Shown: in pieces, positions 10,528 to 19,637 of the stretch
Position numbering within the stretch: position 1 is the first letter of the stretch
How the letters are laid out: the number at the start of each line of letters is the position of its first letter
From: Anaerotruncus colihominis
GTDB taxonomy: Bacteria > Bacillota > Clostridia > Oscillospirales > Ruminococcaceae
Length of the DNA: 64,000 nucleotides
Direction: 5' to 3'
Assembly (NCBI GenBank): GCA_025146135.1
Contig: CP102255.1
Span: forward strand, 1,302,001 to 1,366,000
Notes under the pieces: model-generated
What the model was told of the DNA's origin: nothing
What the model saw: the letters and a program-made list of their open reading frames with translations, nothing else
Database searches by the model: none
Position numbers and translations under genes: made by a program

Positions 10528-11657
10528 GCTTTAAATTCTCCGCCATATACCGCGCGCAGGAAGCCGGCAGCATTGGTGTTCTCCTGATAAACCCCATAGA
10601 CATGCGCGCGCTGCAGCAGCTTGCGCGCCCAGAGTGTATGGGGTTTGAGTTCATTCATCTTATTCTGCCGGACGCTTGCCAACACGCCGACAGTGCCCTG
10701 ATCGCCGCCAAGAATGCCCAAGGCGTCCTGATATTGCTCATAGGGCACAGCATAACTTGCCTGCACAAGCGGAAGCTGCGTTGGATGGACGCACGTTTTA
10801 CCGAGGATACCGTTTTGCAGGTCGAGCCGTACCTCGCGCAGAAGGCCGTCGATCTCATCGCTGCGGCGCAGGGCGCAGGCGCGCGCAAAGGTGCTGAAAT
10901 ATTCCCAGACTGGCCCGCTGACGGTATACCGGTCGTCAATAGCGAAAATGCGCACGATATCCGCGATGATACCGGCCGCCACAGCGATGCTGTAAATGGG
11001 GGTGTCTACGCTGCGGCGAATGCCGTAAAGCCCGCAGAGATCTGTCGCGCCAACACGGATATTGAGGATCTGATCGCTTTCATCCGCGATTTCGCGAAGC
11101 TCGCGCAGAAATATGGTACGGTCGTCGCGTTCCATCAACTCTCGCGACTCCAGAATCGGCATGACATAAAAGGGTTCGCATGCGCGCCGCCCGATGTCCG
11201 CAGCCAACACCAACGCGCGGCCCAAAGCATCTGGCGCTGCTTTGGGCAGGATAACGCCTGTGATAACACGGCTGTAAGAAATAAAGAACTCAGCCAAATC
11301 CTCAAGCATGGCGCAATCCTTTACGCGGACAAACAACAATGGGAGCCTGTTTTCAGGCAGGCTCCCATTGTCGAGCGCGGCGGCCAACTGCTCAAACTGC
11401 CTCTGCGTATTTTCCACACATCTGATGCGGTCGTCATCCCCGACGGAATCCTCCAGGCAAACCGCCATTGAGGTAAGCTCCGGGATTTTCCCATTGATGA
11501 TGGAACGGGCGATCTGGCGGTTGAAGGCGGGGGTATATAAAAGCCCGCCAACCGCCAACCGCAGCGTTTCACGTTCTGTAGTTTTGAAAAACGCTTCCGG
11601 CGGTTTGAAAAACAGACTGCTTAAATCACAGTCGGACAGATAGTCGAAATACTGCAT
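10524..11657 (-). CDS. C-C bond lyase, CitE/HpcH-HpaI aldolase superfamily (Ter-associated)
   Basis: 377 residues with a TIM-barrel lyase pattern: YTPAFNRQIARSI, the acidic metal-binding AVCLEDSVGDDD, the Arg-containing LFVRVKD, VILPKA and a C-terminal GKTCVHPTQLPLV, which parallels the CitE 'KxxIHPxQ' end motif. Members next to PRTase-TRSP genes form the Ter-linked C-C bond lyase family. The ribosome site is weak (AAGG about 13 nt before the ATG), and the gap to the TerD gene upstream is 53 nt. Its stop overlaps the next gene. Likely supplies or trims the acyl/aldol part of the metabolite; the actual reaction is unproven. Confidence 0.86.
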   Translation of the reverse strand: MQYFDYLSDCDLSSLFFKPPEAFFKTTERETLRLAVGGLLYTPAFNRQIARSIINGKIPELTSMAVCLEDSVGDDDRIRCVENTQRQFEQLAAALDNGSLPENRLPLLFVRVKDCAMLEDLAEFFISYSRVITGVILPKAAPDALGRALVLAADIGRRACEPFYVMPILESRELMERDDRTIFLRELREIADESDQILNIRVGATDLCGLYGIRRSVDTPIYSIAVAAGIIADIVRIFAIDDRYTVSGPVWEYFSTFARACALRRSDEIDGLLREVRLDLQNGILGKTCVHPTQLPLVQASYAVPYEQYQDALGILGGDQGTVGVLASVRQNKMNELKPHTLWARKLLQRAHVYGVYQENTNAAGFLRAVYGGEFKA

Positions 11658-11710
11658 AAATTTGTATCAGCCTTTTTGTATAATTTGTCGGCTGCCCGGG
11701 TGTTGAATCA

Positions 11711-12283
11711 TCAGACATTCAAGCCGTACTGCCTGCAAAGCGCCTCGAGTCCGCCGTTGAAGCCGGAACCGACTGCGGAGAACTTCCATTCGCCGTTGTG
11801 ACGATAGATTTCCGCAAATACGATCGCCGTTTCGGTCGAATAATCCTCGCCCAGATCGAAGCGGAGCAGCTCGGAACCGGTCTGCTTGTCCACCAGACGG
11901 ACGAACGCGTTCTGCACCTGGCCGAAGTTTTGTCCGCGCGCAGACGCATCGTAGATTGTGACCGTGACGGCGATTTTCTGGATGTAATCGGGGACCTTTT
12001 CGAATTCAATCGTAACGGCCTCGTCGTCGCCATCCCCTTCGCCGGTGCGGTTGTCGCCGGAATGCGTCACCCCATTGGACGACAGGTTGTTGTAGAAAAT
12101 AAAATCGGATTCATGCGCGCATTTGCCGTTTGCATCGAGCAGGAAGATGGAAGCGTCCAGATCATAATCCGCGCCGCTGTCATACTGCTTGATATCCCAT
12201 CCAAGCCCCACCAGCGCGACCTTCAGGTTGGGCGCTTCCTTGCTCAGACTGATTTTTTGTCCTTTGGAAAGATTGATTGCCAT
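11711..12283 (-). CDS. TerD family calcium-binding stress protein
   Basis: 190 residues, the canonical single-domain TerD length. It starts [15 protein letters not shown]; the calcium-binding determinants are intact: VGLGWD, DYDLDASIFLL and [17 protein letters not shown]. The end [17 protein letters not shown] is family-typical. GGGAGGAG lies upstream of the ATG. It is third of three tandem terD genes and is very similar to the copy at 12974-13552, consistent with duplication. Cytoplasmic; proposed to sense Ca2+ or membrane stress and scaffold Ter complexes. Equivalent to B. subtilis YceD/YceE. Confidence 0.95.
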   Translation of the reverse strand: MAINLSKGQKISLSKEAPNLKVALVGLGWDIKQYDSGADYDLDASIFLLDANGKCAHESDFIFYNNLSSNGVTHSGDNRTGEGDGDDEAVTIEFEKVPDYIQKIAVTVTIYDASARGQNFGQVQNAFVRLVDKQTGSELLRFDLGEDYSTETAIVFAEIYRHNGEWKFSAVGSGFNGGLEALCRQYGLNV

Positions 12284-12306
12284 GTAAAAACTCCTCCCAT
12301 ATCCGT

Positions 12307-12915
12307 TTATCTGTATTTCGCGACGATTTCACTCAGGCCCGGATCATAGCCGGGCTGGCCGACGGCATTGAATTTCCATGCTCCGTCCTTGTGGTAAATT
12401 TCGCCCACGATCATCGAAGTTTTTCCGGAGTAATCCTCGGTCAGATTATAGCTGGCGATTGTCTCCTGAGAACCCTGGTCGACGATGCGGATATACGCAT
12501 TTTCGACCATGCCGAAGTGCTGCTTGCGTTTGACGCAGTCGTAGATGTTGACAACAAAAACAATCCGTTCGATGCCCTGCGGTACCTTGGTCAGATCGAC
12601 CTGGATCTGTTCGGAATCATCCATGCCGCCCATTTTGCCGCCGACAAGGTTATCGCCGCAGTGGTGGATGCAGCCGGTTGCATGATCCTTGTGGTTAAAG
12701 AAAATGACTTCCTCGGGGCTTGGAATTTTGCCGCCCGCATCGAGCATCAGGACGGACGCGTCGATATCAACATCGACCTTCTGCTTAAACATGCCAAACA
12801 AGCCGCCGCTCGCCTGAACTTCCTTCCAGCCAAGACCAATAAGGATATTGGTAAGCTGCGAGCCGTCCGCTTTGCTCAGGTTGATTTTTTGACCTTTTGT
12901 CAGTGATATCGCCAT
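12307..12915 (-). CDS. TerD family protein with divergent metal site
   Basis: 202 residues. I use the ATG of MAISLTKGQKINLSK, which has GAGG 8 nt upstream; a 7-residue upstream extension lacks a ribosome site. The domain keeps DVDIDASVLML but replaces the canonical GDNRTGxGDGDDE with GDNLVGGKMGGMDDSEQ, and has an insertion (ASGGLFGMFKQK) after GLGW. This resembles the YceC/TerZ-like subgroup. It lies between two canonical terD genes, so the three probably form a heteromeric set. Calcium affinity may differ. Confidence 0.92.
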   Translation of the reverse strand: MAISLTKGQKINLSKADGSQLTNILIGLGWKEVQASGGLFGMFKQKVDVDIDASVLMLDAGGKIPSPEEVIFFNHKDHATGCIHHCGDNLVGGKMGGMDDSEQIQVDLTKVPQGIERIVFVVNIYDCVKRKQHFGMVENAYIRIVDQGSQETIASYNLTEDYSGKTSMIVGEIYHKDGAWKFNAVGQPGYDPGLSEIVAKYR

Positions 12916-12973
12916 ATTGATGGCCTCGCTTTCCATTATAAATTGCGCGGCTGTGCGGCCGCGGCGGTTGGGA

Positions 12974-13552
12974 TCAGACGCTCAGGCCAAAGTTGCGGCA
13001 AAGAGCCTCAAGCCCGCCCTGGAAACCGGAACCGATGGCCGCAAATTTCCATTCGCCGCCATGACGGTACAGCTCGGCTACGACAATGGCCGTCTCGATC
13101 GAATAGTCTTCGCCGAGGTCGTAGCGGAGAAGCTCCTCATTTTTAGCCGTATCGACGATGCGGATATATGCGTTTGACACCTGCCCGAAGTTCTGTCCGC
13201 GCGCCTGTGCTTCATGGATCGTGACGGTGAAGGAAATCTTAGCGACATCGGCCGGAACCTTGCTGAGCGTGATATTGACCGTCTCATCATCGCCCTCGCC
13301 TTCGCCGGTCCGGTTGTCGCCGGAATAGACGACGCTGCCTGCGGCGTCCTTGGGATTGTTATAGAATACAAAGTTGGTGTCGGTATCCACCTTTCCCTGC
13401 TCGTTTGTCATAAAAATGGAAACGTCAAGATCAAAATCATGACCGCCGTCGTAACGGTTGGTATCCCACCCAAGACCGGCGAGGATGCTGTCAAGACCGG
13501 GATTCCCTTTGGTCAGGTCTACTTTTTGTCCTTTGGAAAGATTGATCGGCAT
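12974..13552 (-). CDS. TerD family calcium-binding stress protein
   Basis: 192 residues, canonical Ter[54 protein letters not shown] and [17 protein letters not shown]. Ribosome site AAGGAG is well placed. The 210-bp gap to telA upstream is the largest inside the operon. A TATAAT directly before the ribosome site is too close to serve as a promoter for this gene. Paralogue of 11711-12283. Confidence 0.95.
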   Translation of the reverse strand: MPINLSKGQKVDLTKGNPGLDSILAGLGWDTNRYDGGHDFDLDVSIFMTNEQGKVDTDTNFVFYNNPKDAAGSVVYSGDNRTGEGEGDDETVNITLSKVPADVAKISFTVTIHEAQARGQNFGQVSNAYIRIVDTAKNEELLRYDLGEDYSIETAIVVAELYRHGGEWKFAAIGSGFQGGLEALCRNFGLSV

Positions 13553-13762
13553 TCAAATACACTCCTTTATTATAATGGACATTTGGATCTGTTGACAAAG
13601 CTGCCGCACCCAAAACTGCAGCGCTTAATTTCGGCATCTTTCAAAAATACTCGTTAAGTCACAAAGGCTCTCCTACGGTTTTTTGTTTTATCTTCCGAAA
13701 AAATTGCTCGTGTTTTGACACTGCTTGGTTTGTCAACAGCTCTATTTTGCCACAGGGTTCAA

Positions 13763-14878
13763 TCACTGGTGCAGACGATTCTGAAAGTCCTGCTTGAGGG
13801 CTTCCAACTTGACTGCATCCTCGCGGCGCTTGGCGCTGGCTTCATCCTGAATGCGGCGCGTTTGCTCAATTCCCTCGACAATCGTGTGCCAGGTCTGTTC
13901 AAGAGTTTCCACCTTGATGGAGCTTGACGAAGCGAGCTGTGCGGTCAGCTTGGCCTGTTCAGCCGTGTTGCGTGCATTTTTGAGAAGCATCTCATTTGTG
14001 CGCTCGTCGAGCGCCTGCATTGCTTCCGCCTGAATCTTCTGCCGCTTGAGAAGGACCGCCTGCGTCAACGCCTGCTTAAAGACCGGCAGCGTGATGATAA
14101 ACGCCGAGTTGATTTTGCGGATCAGGTTAAGATTGCTGAACTGCATCGACTGAATCATCGGGATCGACTGCATCGCTACATTTTCTGCGATGCGCAGGTC
14201 CTGGATACGCTGCTCAAGGATGGTGCGTGCCTGCTGCATGGCGCTCAAATCGAACTGGAGCATATGGTCATCCGGGCGCGCGGCGATATCCGCCTGCATC
14301 TGCGACAGGTACTGGTCCATTTCCGCAAGACCCTGCTCGCCGGCGAGGATGTATTTCACCAGGTCCTGGTAAAAACCCACGTTGGCTGTAAAGATGGCCT
14401 GAAGCTTTTGATTCGATTCACCGATTTCCGCCTCGTACTTTTTCAGCTCAATATAGATCTTGTCGACTTCCTCGCCCATGGTGTGATACTTGGCCAAAAT
14501 CTGGTCGAGCTGTTTTTGCATCCCTCCGAAAAGCTTTGCGAGCACGCCTTTTTTTTCGTCGGAGGCAATCTCCTCAATATCGAATTTATCCATGATTTTG
14601 CCAAGCGTCGTGAGCAGCGTTCCTGATTCGTTGATCTGGTTCATATTGATGCTGTTTAAGATTGTGTCGGAGCATTTTGCGATTTCCGCCGCGACCTCGC
14701 CGCCAAAGGTGACGATTGTTTGCGGGTCATGCACGGCGATCTGACTGACAAGCCGGTCGATCTCCTGCGAACCCTTGAGCGTGAGGGCCAGCTCCTCTCG
14801 CTTTGCGGCGGCGTCATAGACCTGCGGGGCGCCGCTGTCCTGCGGGGCGCCCTGCTGGGGGGTAAACTGTAGGGCCAT
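13763..14878 (-). CDS. telA: TelA/KlaA-family toxic anion resistance protein (YceH-like)
   Basis: 371 residues, largely helical and coiled-coil-like, with the TelA core IVTFGGEVAAEIAKCSDTIL near residue 55, LDQILAKYHTMGEEVDKIY, AEMDQYLSQM and LRIAENVAMQSIPMIQ, all family hallmarks (PF05816). The N-terminal ~25 residues are Gln/Pro-rich and probably disordered. GGAGGAG lies upstream of the ATG. B. subtilis yceH, the homologue, is likewise in an operon with yceG and terD genes. Implicated in tellurite and cell-envelope stress tolerance; mechanism unknown. Confidence 0.93.
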   Translation of the reverse strand: MALQFTPQQGAPQDSGAPQVYDAAAKREELALTLKGSQEIDRLVSQIAVHDPQTIVTFGGEVAAEIAKCSDTILNSINMNQINESGTLLTTLGKIMDKFDIEEIASDEKKGVLAKLFGGMQKQLDQILAKYHTMGEEVDKIYIELKKYEAEIGESNQKLQAIFTANVGFYQDLVKYILAGEQGLAEMDQYLSQMQADIAARPDDHMLQFDLSAMQQARTILEQRIQDLRIAENVAMQSIPMIQSMQFSNLNLIRKINSAFIITLPVFKQALTQAVLLKRQKIQAEAMQALDERTNEMLLKNARNTAEQAKLTAQLASSSSIKVETLEQTWHTIVEGIEQTRRIQDEASAKRREDAVKLEALKQDFQNRLHQ

Positions 14879-14919
14879 GGGATACTCCTCCTTTTTGGAT
14901 GCGGTGCGAACCGCCGTTT

Positions 14920-17187
14920 TTATGATGATCTGCCCGGGCCGAACAAACGGCCCAGAATCGAGTCGGATCTTTGCAGCCTTGGAACCGTGAGGTTAAATTC
15001 ATACTCGCCGGCAATCAGCGTATCAAAACAATCCGCGCGAATATGCTGTTCGATATTTTTGTAGCCGGTTGGGGTGAAGATCGCGATATCGAAGCCGACA
15101 AGGTTTAAAAACGCTAAAACGATGCAGTTGTTCAATGAAAACATTTTTTCGTCGACATCAACCGAGACGACCTTTGGGATCTCGCGTGTGAAATCAAAAT
15201 TCTGGATCAGCCGCACCAGCCCCACATCGATCCCGGAAAGAACAGATACGATGACGGCCGGCAAATCGGCCGATTCATCACAAAGCATATTGTAGTCGAT
15301 CAGGTCCTGGATCTTTTCCAGGATATAATCCTGTAAATCGTCCGGCAGATGGCTGTATGCATAGGCCGGTTCCTTTTTGACAGCGACCGGATCGAGCTTA
15401 TCCCCGTGCAGGCATCTCTTTTGAATATTGTCTGCCGGTATCCCGGATGATTTGTCGGCGGCGATATCCGTCAGCAGGTAGGTGTCCTCGCCAACCAGGC
15501 TGCGGATCTGCTTCCAATAGGCGTTGACATCGCCCTTTTCCACACCGCAGATCTTTACAAATAGGTTTGGAACGTTTACAACGCCGTCCTTCGCCTCGAA
15601 AGACGGGCGAAACTGTGCGTTTTCATGCCAGAGCTGCCACACTTCGTCGTAGGTGGTGCGCAGCGTAACGGCGCGCGAGCGGGTAAACTGCCGGTCGCGG
15701 AACATGCCGGTGTCGTTGTAAAGAAGCTGATCCAGCTCACGGGAGGCATTATATGCCGCTGTTGAGGCGCGCACACGTTCCTCACGCGTTGGAAACGGCT
15801 CAACCGGCAGGCTGCTTTTTAGCAGCGTCTCCGTCCAGATGATGGGCAAAAACGCGCCGGTAAATACATCCCGGGCGGACGGATCGGGGAAGAAGCAGAG
15901 CACATCGATTCCAGCCTGCGCCAACACCCATAAAAGGGGAAGCTCCGTTTCCGTGATGCTGCCATAACAGACGACAACGGGCGTCTCATCCGGGGCTTTG
16001 CCGACAAAGAGCTTGTCCAAACAGCGTGTGATCCAGCAGGCCAGCCGCACGCCGTAATTAAAAAGGCGAACAAGGTCCTGGATGGGAACGCACTCCAACG
16101 CCTGCGCAAAAGCGCGCTGCACAGACAACCGCCTTACCTGCCCGCAGGAGGGCGCGAGCCGTTCAGCCAGCCTGCGGATCAAATCGCTGCGCGCACCGCG
16201 CTTATCGACGCCGCGAAAGGGCGCCGTTTCCTCGACAGACGGCGCGGACAAATTTTGATCAAGCAGCAGCCATTGCTTGACGGAGCCTTCAAGCGCGGTT
16301 TTCAGATGAAACAACCGGTTGCGGTATTCGGCGCGCTCATCAGCGCCAAACCAGACTGCAAACAGGCTGTGCAGCACGCCGCCGCGCTGCGCAGCGGGAC
16401 ACATAACAGCTTGTATCGGGGGCGTACCGCCAGCCCATGAATTGATACACGGCTGATCGGACATGCTCTCCCATGGGCACGGTCCGCTTTCAGGCGGCTT
16501 CGGCCCTTGCTGCGCGGCAGGCTCAGGCTGGCCGGCGCCGGCTGTAAAGTGAAGCGGGGGCATGGATAAAAGCGCGCCGCGCACCAGCTCTGAATATGCG
16601 CCGGCGGGGTCGGCCTTTTGATACGACGCGTCTGAACAAAAATCGACATAAACAACATCGCAGCCGGCAAGATACAGCGCGTACAGCAGCAGCGCCTCAT
16701 ATTTGGAGATGTCGCCCTCAAACAGAATTTTAGGCGGGGAGGACTTGCCAATCCCGATGAGCACGGGACCAAAGCGGGATCGCAGCCAGCACATGAACTT
16801 GATGTAGGCGTTTCTGACAATGTTGTCATTGCTGCCCTGTTTTTTGAGCAGGGCCAGCGCCTCTGCCAGCGCCTCTGCCAGAAGGTCGCGCTGCGCGGGG
16901 CGGACCTGACCAAGCCACATGGTAATATGGCGTGAAATAAATTCCCTGGTGAATGCAAACCGCTCTCCAACGGTGCTGTAAAAGCGGGTGATCTCGCTTT
17001 CAACGGGATTGTCGATCCCGTCGGGTATATAAAGCCCTTCGCTGCGGGTCAGTTGATAAAAGGCATGCAGATCCGCGAGCACGGCACCCCCAGCGTCGCG
17101 CCCGATCACGCGATAGAAACGGGCCGACTGAGGGACGCGCTGCTCAACGGGCAATAAACACTGGCCCAAAGGGTGGCTGCTGCTCAT
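14920..17187 (-). CDS. yceG: YceG-like putative component of the Ter biosynthetic module
   Basis: 755 residues. Recognised as YceG (PF14266-type) from its size, position beside telA, and segments such as VVYVDFCSDASYQ, YNDTGMFRDRQF, AQAGIDVLCFFPD, VPNLFVKICGVEKGD and VDEKMFSLNNCIVLAFLNL. No transmembrane segment or signal peptide is visible. A Pro/Gly-rich stretch (~220-245) probably links two halves. GGGAG lies 10 nt before the ATG. The biochemical role is unknown; in B. subtilis the gene belongs to the yceCDEFGHI stress operon. Apart from TelA it is the only large soluble protein in the operon. Confidence 0.85.
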   Translation of the reverse strand: MSSSHPLGQCLLPVEQRVPQSARFYRVIGRDAGGAVLADLHAFYQLTRSEGLYIPDGIDNPVESEITRFYSTVGERFAFTREFISRHITMWLGQVRPAQRDLLAEALAEALALLKKQGSNDNIVRNAYIKFMCWLRSRFGPVLIGIGKSSPPKILFEGDISKYEALLLYALYLAGCDVVYVDFCSDASYQKADPAGAYSELVRGALLSMPPLHFTAGAGQPEPAAQQGPKPPESGPCPWESMSDQPCINSWAGGTPPIQAVMCPAAQRGGVLHSLFAVWFGADERAEYRNRLFHLKTALEGSVKQWLLLDQNLSAPSVEETAPFRGVDKRGARSDLIRRLAERLAPSCGQVRRLSVQRAFAQALECVPIQDLVRLFNYGVRLACWITRCLDKLFVGKAPDETPVVVCYGSITETELPLLWVLAQAGIDVLCFFPDPSARDVFTGAFLPIIWTETLLKSSLPVEPFPTREERVRASTAAYNASRELDQLLYNDTGMFRDRQFTRSRAVTLRTTYDEVWQLWHENAQFRPSFEAKDGVVNVPNLFVKICGVEKGDVNAYWKQIRSLVGEDTYLLTDIAADKSSGIPADNIQKRCLHGDKLDPVAVKKEPAYAYSHLPDDLQDYILEKIQDLIDYNMLCDESADLPAVIVSVLSGIDVGLVRLIQNFDFTREIPKVVSVDVDEKMFSLNNCIVLAFLNLVGFDIAIFTPTGYKNIEQHIRADCFDTLIAGEYEFNLTVPRLQRSDSILGRLFGPGRSS

Positions 17188-17244
17188 AAATTACGTACTC
17201 CCATTCACCGTCTTTTTCTGCAAACAGCGGCGAATGCTGTGTCA

Positions 17245-17280
17245 AAAAGCCTCGGAATCAAAAAGGATTCCTGAGCTTTT
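17245..17280 (-). other. Imperfect stem-loop between terA-like and yceG
   Basis: Inverted repeat of about 15 nt with two mismatches (AAAAGC...GGAATC / GATTCC...GCTTTT) in the 176-bp gap between the first and second genes of the Ter operon. It ends in a T-run on the minus strand, so it could act as a partial terminator that lowers expression of distal genes. Confidence 0.5.
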
Positions 17281-17363
17281 GCGTTGCCTTCTCCTGCCGC
17301 TTGCGAAAATTCTGGTAATTCTTCTATTTTCAAACAAGCTCCAGCGAATCATTGGGCGGCTTG

Positions 17364-18530
17364 TTATTTGCGTCCGGCGACCCATCGGAATCCGAAGCGG
17401 TAGAAGTCGTCCACTTCCTTGTGTCCCTGGAAAAAGCGTTCCTCGCGTTTTACCTCCAGCTCTCCACTTTTTCCCGACAGGCTTGCAAAAACACAGAAAC
17501 GATTTCGGCTGTCCGGGCTGTCGATCTGGATTTCAATATCGGGCGCGCCGGACTGCTTGATCGTAACAGACGCGTTTGTGCCGCGCCAATTGGGCGTACC
17601 CTCATAAATAAACGCAAACACAACGGCAAAATCGATCAGCTCCGGCCGTTTGAAATACATATTTTCCCCGTTGGCGCTTGTCCCGGAGCGATCGTCCTGA
17701 TCAAGCAGGATATAGGGGAGCTGCGCGGCGCTGCCAAACGAATTGCCAAGCGCCTGGATCACGCCTTGTTCGCCTGATTTCAGACGGAACATGCAGGCAA
17801 GGTCGAGGTCGACCGCACCGCCGCCTCCAAACAGTTTTTTACGTCCCGTGTTCCAGTTCAGATTGACATGAAGCTCGCCGCTGTTTTTGGACAGATTGAT
17901 CCTGTGGCTGTCGCCGCTTTTTTTCAGGCTGATCTTGCTCAGGTTCACTTTGGGAGCGGGGGCAGGCGCGGGGGAGGGAGCCGGCGCGGGAGCTGGGGAC
18001 GGCGCGGCCTGTTGCTGCGGATTGGCTACCTGCCCGCCGAAATGTGTCAAAAGCGCATCCAGGCCGCCGTTGAAGCCGCTGGAAACAACAGTATAGCGCC
18101 AAATACCGTCCTTGCGGTACAGCTCGCAGAGGATCAAAGCGCGCTCCTGGCTGAAGTTCTGCCCGGAAAAGCGATAATCAGCCGAGCTGCCGCCGCTGCG
18201 CAGCGAAATAAGCCCCTCGGAAACGTCACGGATCAGGCCGCCGTCGGTCGAAACGGCGATGACCAGCTTTTGAATCTGCTCCGGCAGGCGATCCGTTTGC
18301 ACAGTAAAGGCGGTCTGCGCGCCGGATGTCATGACAATGGCGTTGTCTGGAGAGCAGTTTTGATTATAGAAGATGAAGTATCGGTCGTCTGAAATTTTGC
18401 CAGCGGCATTCACACCAAAGCAGGTGAAATCCGCCTCGCCCGCACCGGTTTGCGCGGACACAACGATTTCGATCTGTGTGGAGGATGTAAAATCGGACAG
18501 CTTTAGCTTTTGTCCCTTTTGCAGTTCCAT
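17364..18530 (-). CDS. TerD domain - TerA-like domain fusion protein
   Basis: 388 residues from MELQKGQKLKLSD, chosen because AAAGGAGA precedes this ATG; an upstream 11-residue extension is unsupported. Residues 1-~155 are a TerD-like domain (DFTCFGVNAAGKISDDRYF, SSGFNGGLDALLTHFGG) without the canonical calcium motif. A strict Pro/Ala repeat linker follows (~160-180). The C-terminal ~205 residues are TerA-like: VNLNWNTG, VDLDLACMFRL, LPYILLDQDDRSG, GENMYFKRPELIDFAVVF and NRFCVFASLSGKSG, where the acidic clusters probably bind metal. First gene of the operon, directly behind the promoter. Its N-terminal domain is closely similar to that of the last gene (3148-4554). Confidence 0.9.
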   Translation of the reverse strand: MELQKGQKLKLSDFTSSTQIEIVVSAQTGAGEADFTCFGVNAAGKISDDRYFIFYNQNCSPDNAIVMTSGAQTAFTVQTDRLPEQIQKLVIAVSTDGGLIRDVSEGLISLRSGGSSADYRFSGQNFSQERALILCELYRKDGIWRYTVVSSGFNGGLDALLTHFGGQVANPQQQAAPSPAPAPAPSPAPAPAPKVNLSKISLKKSGDSHRINLSKNSGELHVNLNWNTGRKKLFGGGGAVDLDLACMFRLKSGEQGVIQALGNSFGSAAQLPYILLDQDDRSGTSANGENMYFKRPELIDFAVVFAFIYEGTPNWRGTNASVTIKQSGAPDIEIQIDSPDSRNRFCVFASLSGKSGELEVKREERFFQGHKEVDDFYRFGFRWVAGRK

Positions 18531-18717
18531 ACGTTCCTTTTCTCCTTTCGGGGCGTCGATCAAACCATCTGCGTTTTGCCTGCAATATTCATTTGCAGAG
18601 AGGCCCTCTTTTACCCTAAAAGCCCGTTTGCAACCATCCGTAAAGGCATTTTTTCGAATAGATCTATGCTCCTGTGATGATCAACAATTTCTAAGATAAC
18701 CATCATACTTATCAACT

Positions 18718-18746
18718 ATAATACATCCATATTTCGACAAATGCAA
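18718..18746 (-). promoter_or_regulatory. Promoter of the Ter operon
   Basis: Minus strand: TTGCAT, 17-nt spacer, TATTAT, leaving an untranslated leader of about 180 nt before the first gene. No other comparably good promoter was found within the operon, so the ~15 kb probably forms one transcript. Confidence 0.65.
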
Positions 18747-18810
18747 TGCAAATTTGTGAACAATTGGTGTAAAATTGCGATCATTTTATGAAAATAAAAC
18801 AAAGCGATAA

Positions 18811-18842
18811 AAACCCGGCGGTAGTTCCCGCCGGGTTTCTAA
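18811..18842 (-). terminator. Intrinsic terminator of the collagen-like gene
   Basis: Perfect 11-bp stem AAACCCGGCGG / CCGCCGGGTTT with a 6-nt loop, followed on the minus strand by a T-run (TTTTTATC). It lies 10 nt past the stop codon. Confidence 0.9.
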
Positions 18843-18851
18843 AAAGGATGC

Positions 18852-19637
18852 TTATCCGATCTGGAAAATAGCCATCGACGCATTGCACGCCTGCAGCGGA
18901 GATGCAGGAAGAAGGACCGTTTCCGGCGAATATACGCCCAAAAAAATTTGCTCTCCTTCTGTAAAAGGATATAGAAAGCTCCCGCTCACACAGGCATAAT
19001 TAATCAGCATCGGCTTTACAGAGCCTGTGATGGCCGAAGGCACAGCGCCGTTTTGAAGGAGAACGCCAACGCCGGCGTTGGTATTGGCTCCATTGATTGG
19101 CGTGATGGAATAGATAACTGCATAAAATCCCGTCCGCAGAAGTGTGACCGTATGTCCGTCGCTTTCCAATCTCATATAATAGGGGGCATCCGCCTGAAGC
19201 TGTATCGGGACAAAATATCCGGCGGGTTCCAAGCTTTGGGCCATGTAGGAATAAAAATTGCCGGATGCGGGGAAAGGAAGCGTCCCGCAGGCGCCGGTGG
19301 GACCTGTAGCACCGGTTGGGCCAGTGGCGCCGGTCGGACCAGTGGCGCCGGGAATTCCTGTTGGGCCGGTCGCGCCTGCCTGGCCGATCGGTCCCTGAGG
19401 TCCCTGCGGCCCAACCACCCCTTGCGGTCCAGCCGGACCGGTTGCGCCGGTCGCGCCTGCGGCGCCCGCCGGGCCTTGAATACCAGCCTGCCCCATGGGG
19501 CCTGTCGGTCCCGCCGGCCCCGCTGGTCCTTGGATTCCGGCAGGACCAGTTGGTCCCGCCGGTCCCGGAATCGGGACGACGCAGCAGCAGCCTGGCGGAC
19601 AGCAGGGCGGCCTGGGCACAAAGCGTTGGTCGTTCAT
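18852..19637 (-). CDS. Collagen-like triple-helix repeat protein (BclA-like, probable spore or surface protein)
   Basis: 261 residues from the ATG preceded by GGGAGG. The N-terminal 24 residues are Pro/Cys-rich ([10 protein letters not shown]). Residues ~25-117 are about 31 uninterrupted Gly-X-Y triplets with many GPT, GAT and GPA units, as in Bacillus/Clostridium exosporium filaments. The last ~140 residues, from [14 protein letters not shown] on, form a compact beta-rich domain like the BclA C-terminal trimerisation domain. No signal peptide or sorting motif is seen, which fits a spore-coat/exosporium protein made in the mother cell. It could also be phage- or surface-related. Family call is sure, location is inference. 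Confidence 0.88.
   Translation of the reverse strand: MNDQRFVPRPPCCPPGCCCVVPIPGPAGPTGPAGIQGPAGPAGPTGPMGQAGIQGPAGAAGATGATGPAGPQGVVGPQGPQGPIGQAGATGPTGIPGATGPTGATGPTGATGPTGACGTLPFPASGNFYSYMAQSLEPAGYFVPIQLQADAPYYMRLESDGHTVTLLRTGFYAVIYSITPINGANTNAGVGVLLQNGAVPSAITGSVKPMLINYACVSGSFLYPFTEGEQIFLGVYSPETVLLPASPLQACNASMAIFQIG
19287..19565 (-). repeat. Gly-X-Y collagen-type coding repeat
   Basis: About 31 consecutive 9-nt units encoding GPT/GAT/GPA-type triplets within the collagen-like gene. Such tracts vary in copy number between strains by slippage and are prone to assembly collapse. Confidence 0.85.

Larger units (their letters stand above)
18531..18851. other. Intergenic region upstream of the Ter operon
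   Basis: 321 bp with no gene. It holds the Ter promoter (18718-18746), its leader, and the terminator of the collagen-like gene (18811-18842). No convincing operator repeat was seen. Confidence 0.7.

Noticed and set aside
13569..13592. TTGTCA-18-TATAAT promoter-like pair before the third terD gene
   Set aside because: The start site would fall at the ribosome site, leaving no usable leader.
19287..19565. Short tandem units resembling a CRISPR-like or satellite repeat
   Set aside because: They are 9-nt Gly-X-Y codon repeats within the collagen-like gene; no spacers of constant length.
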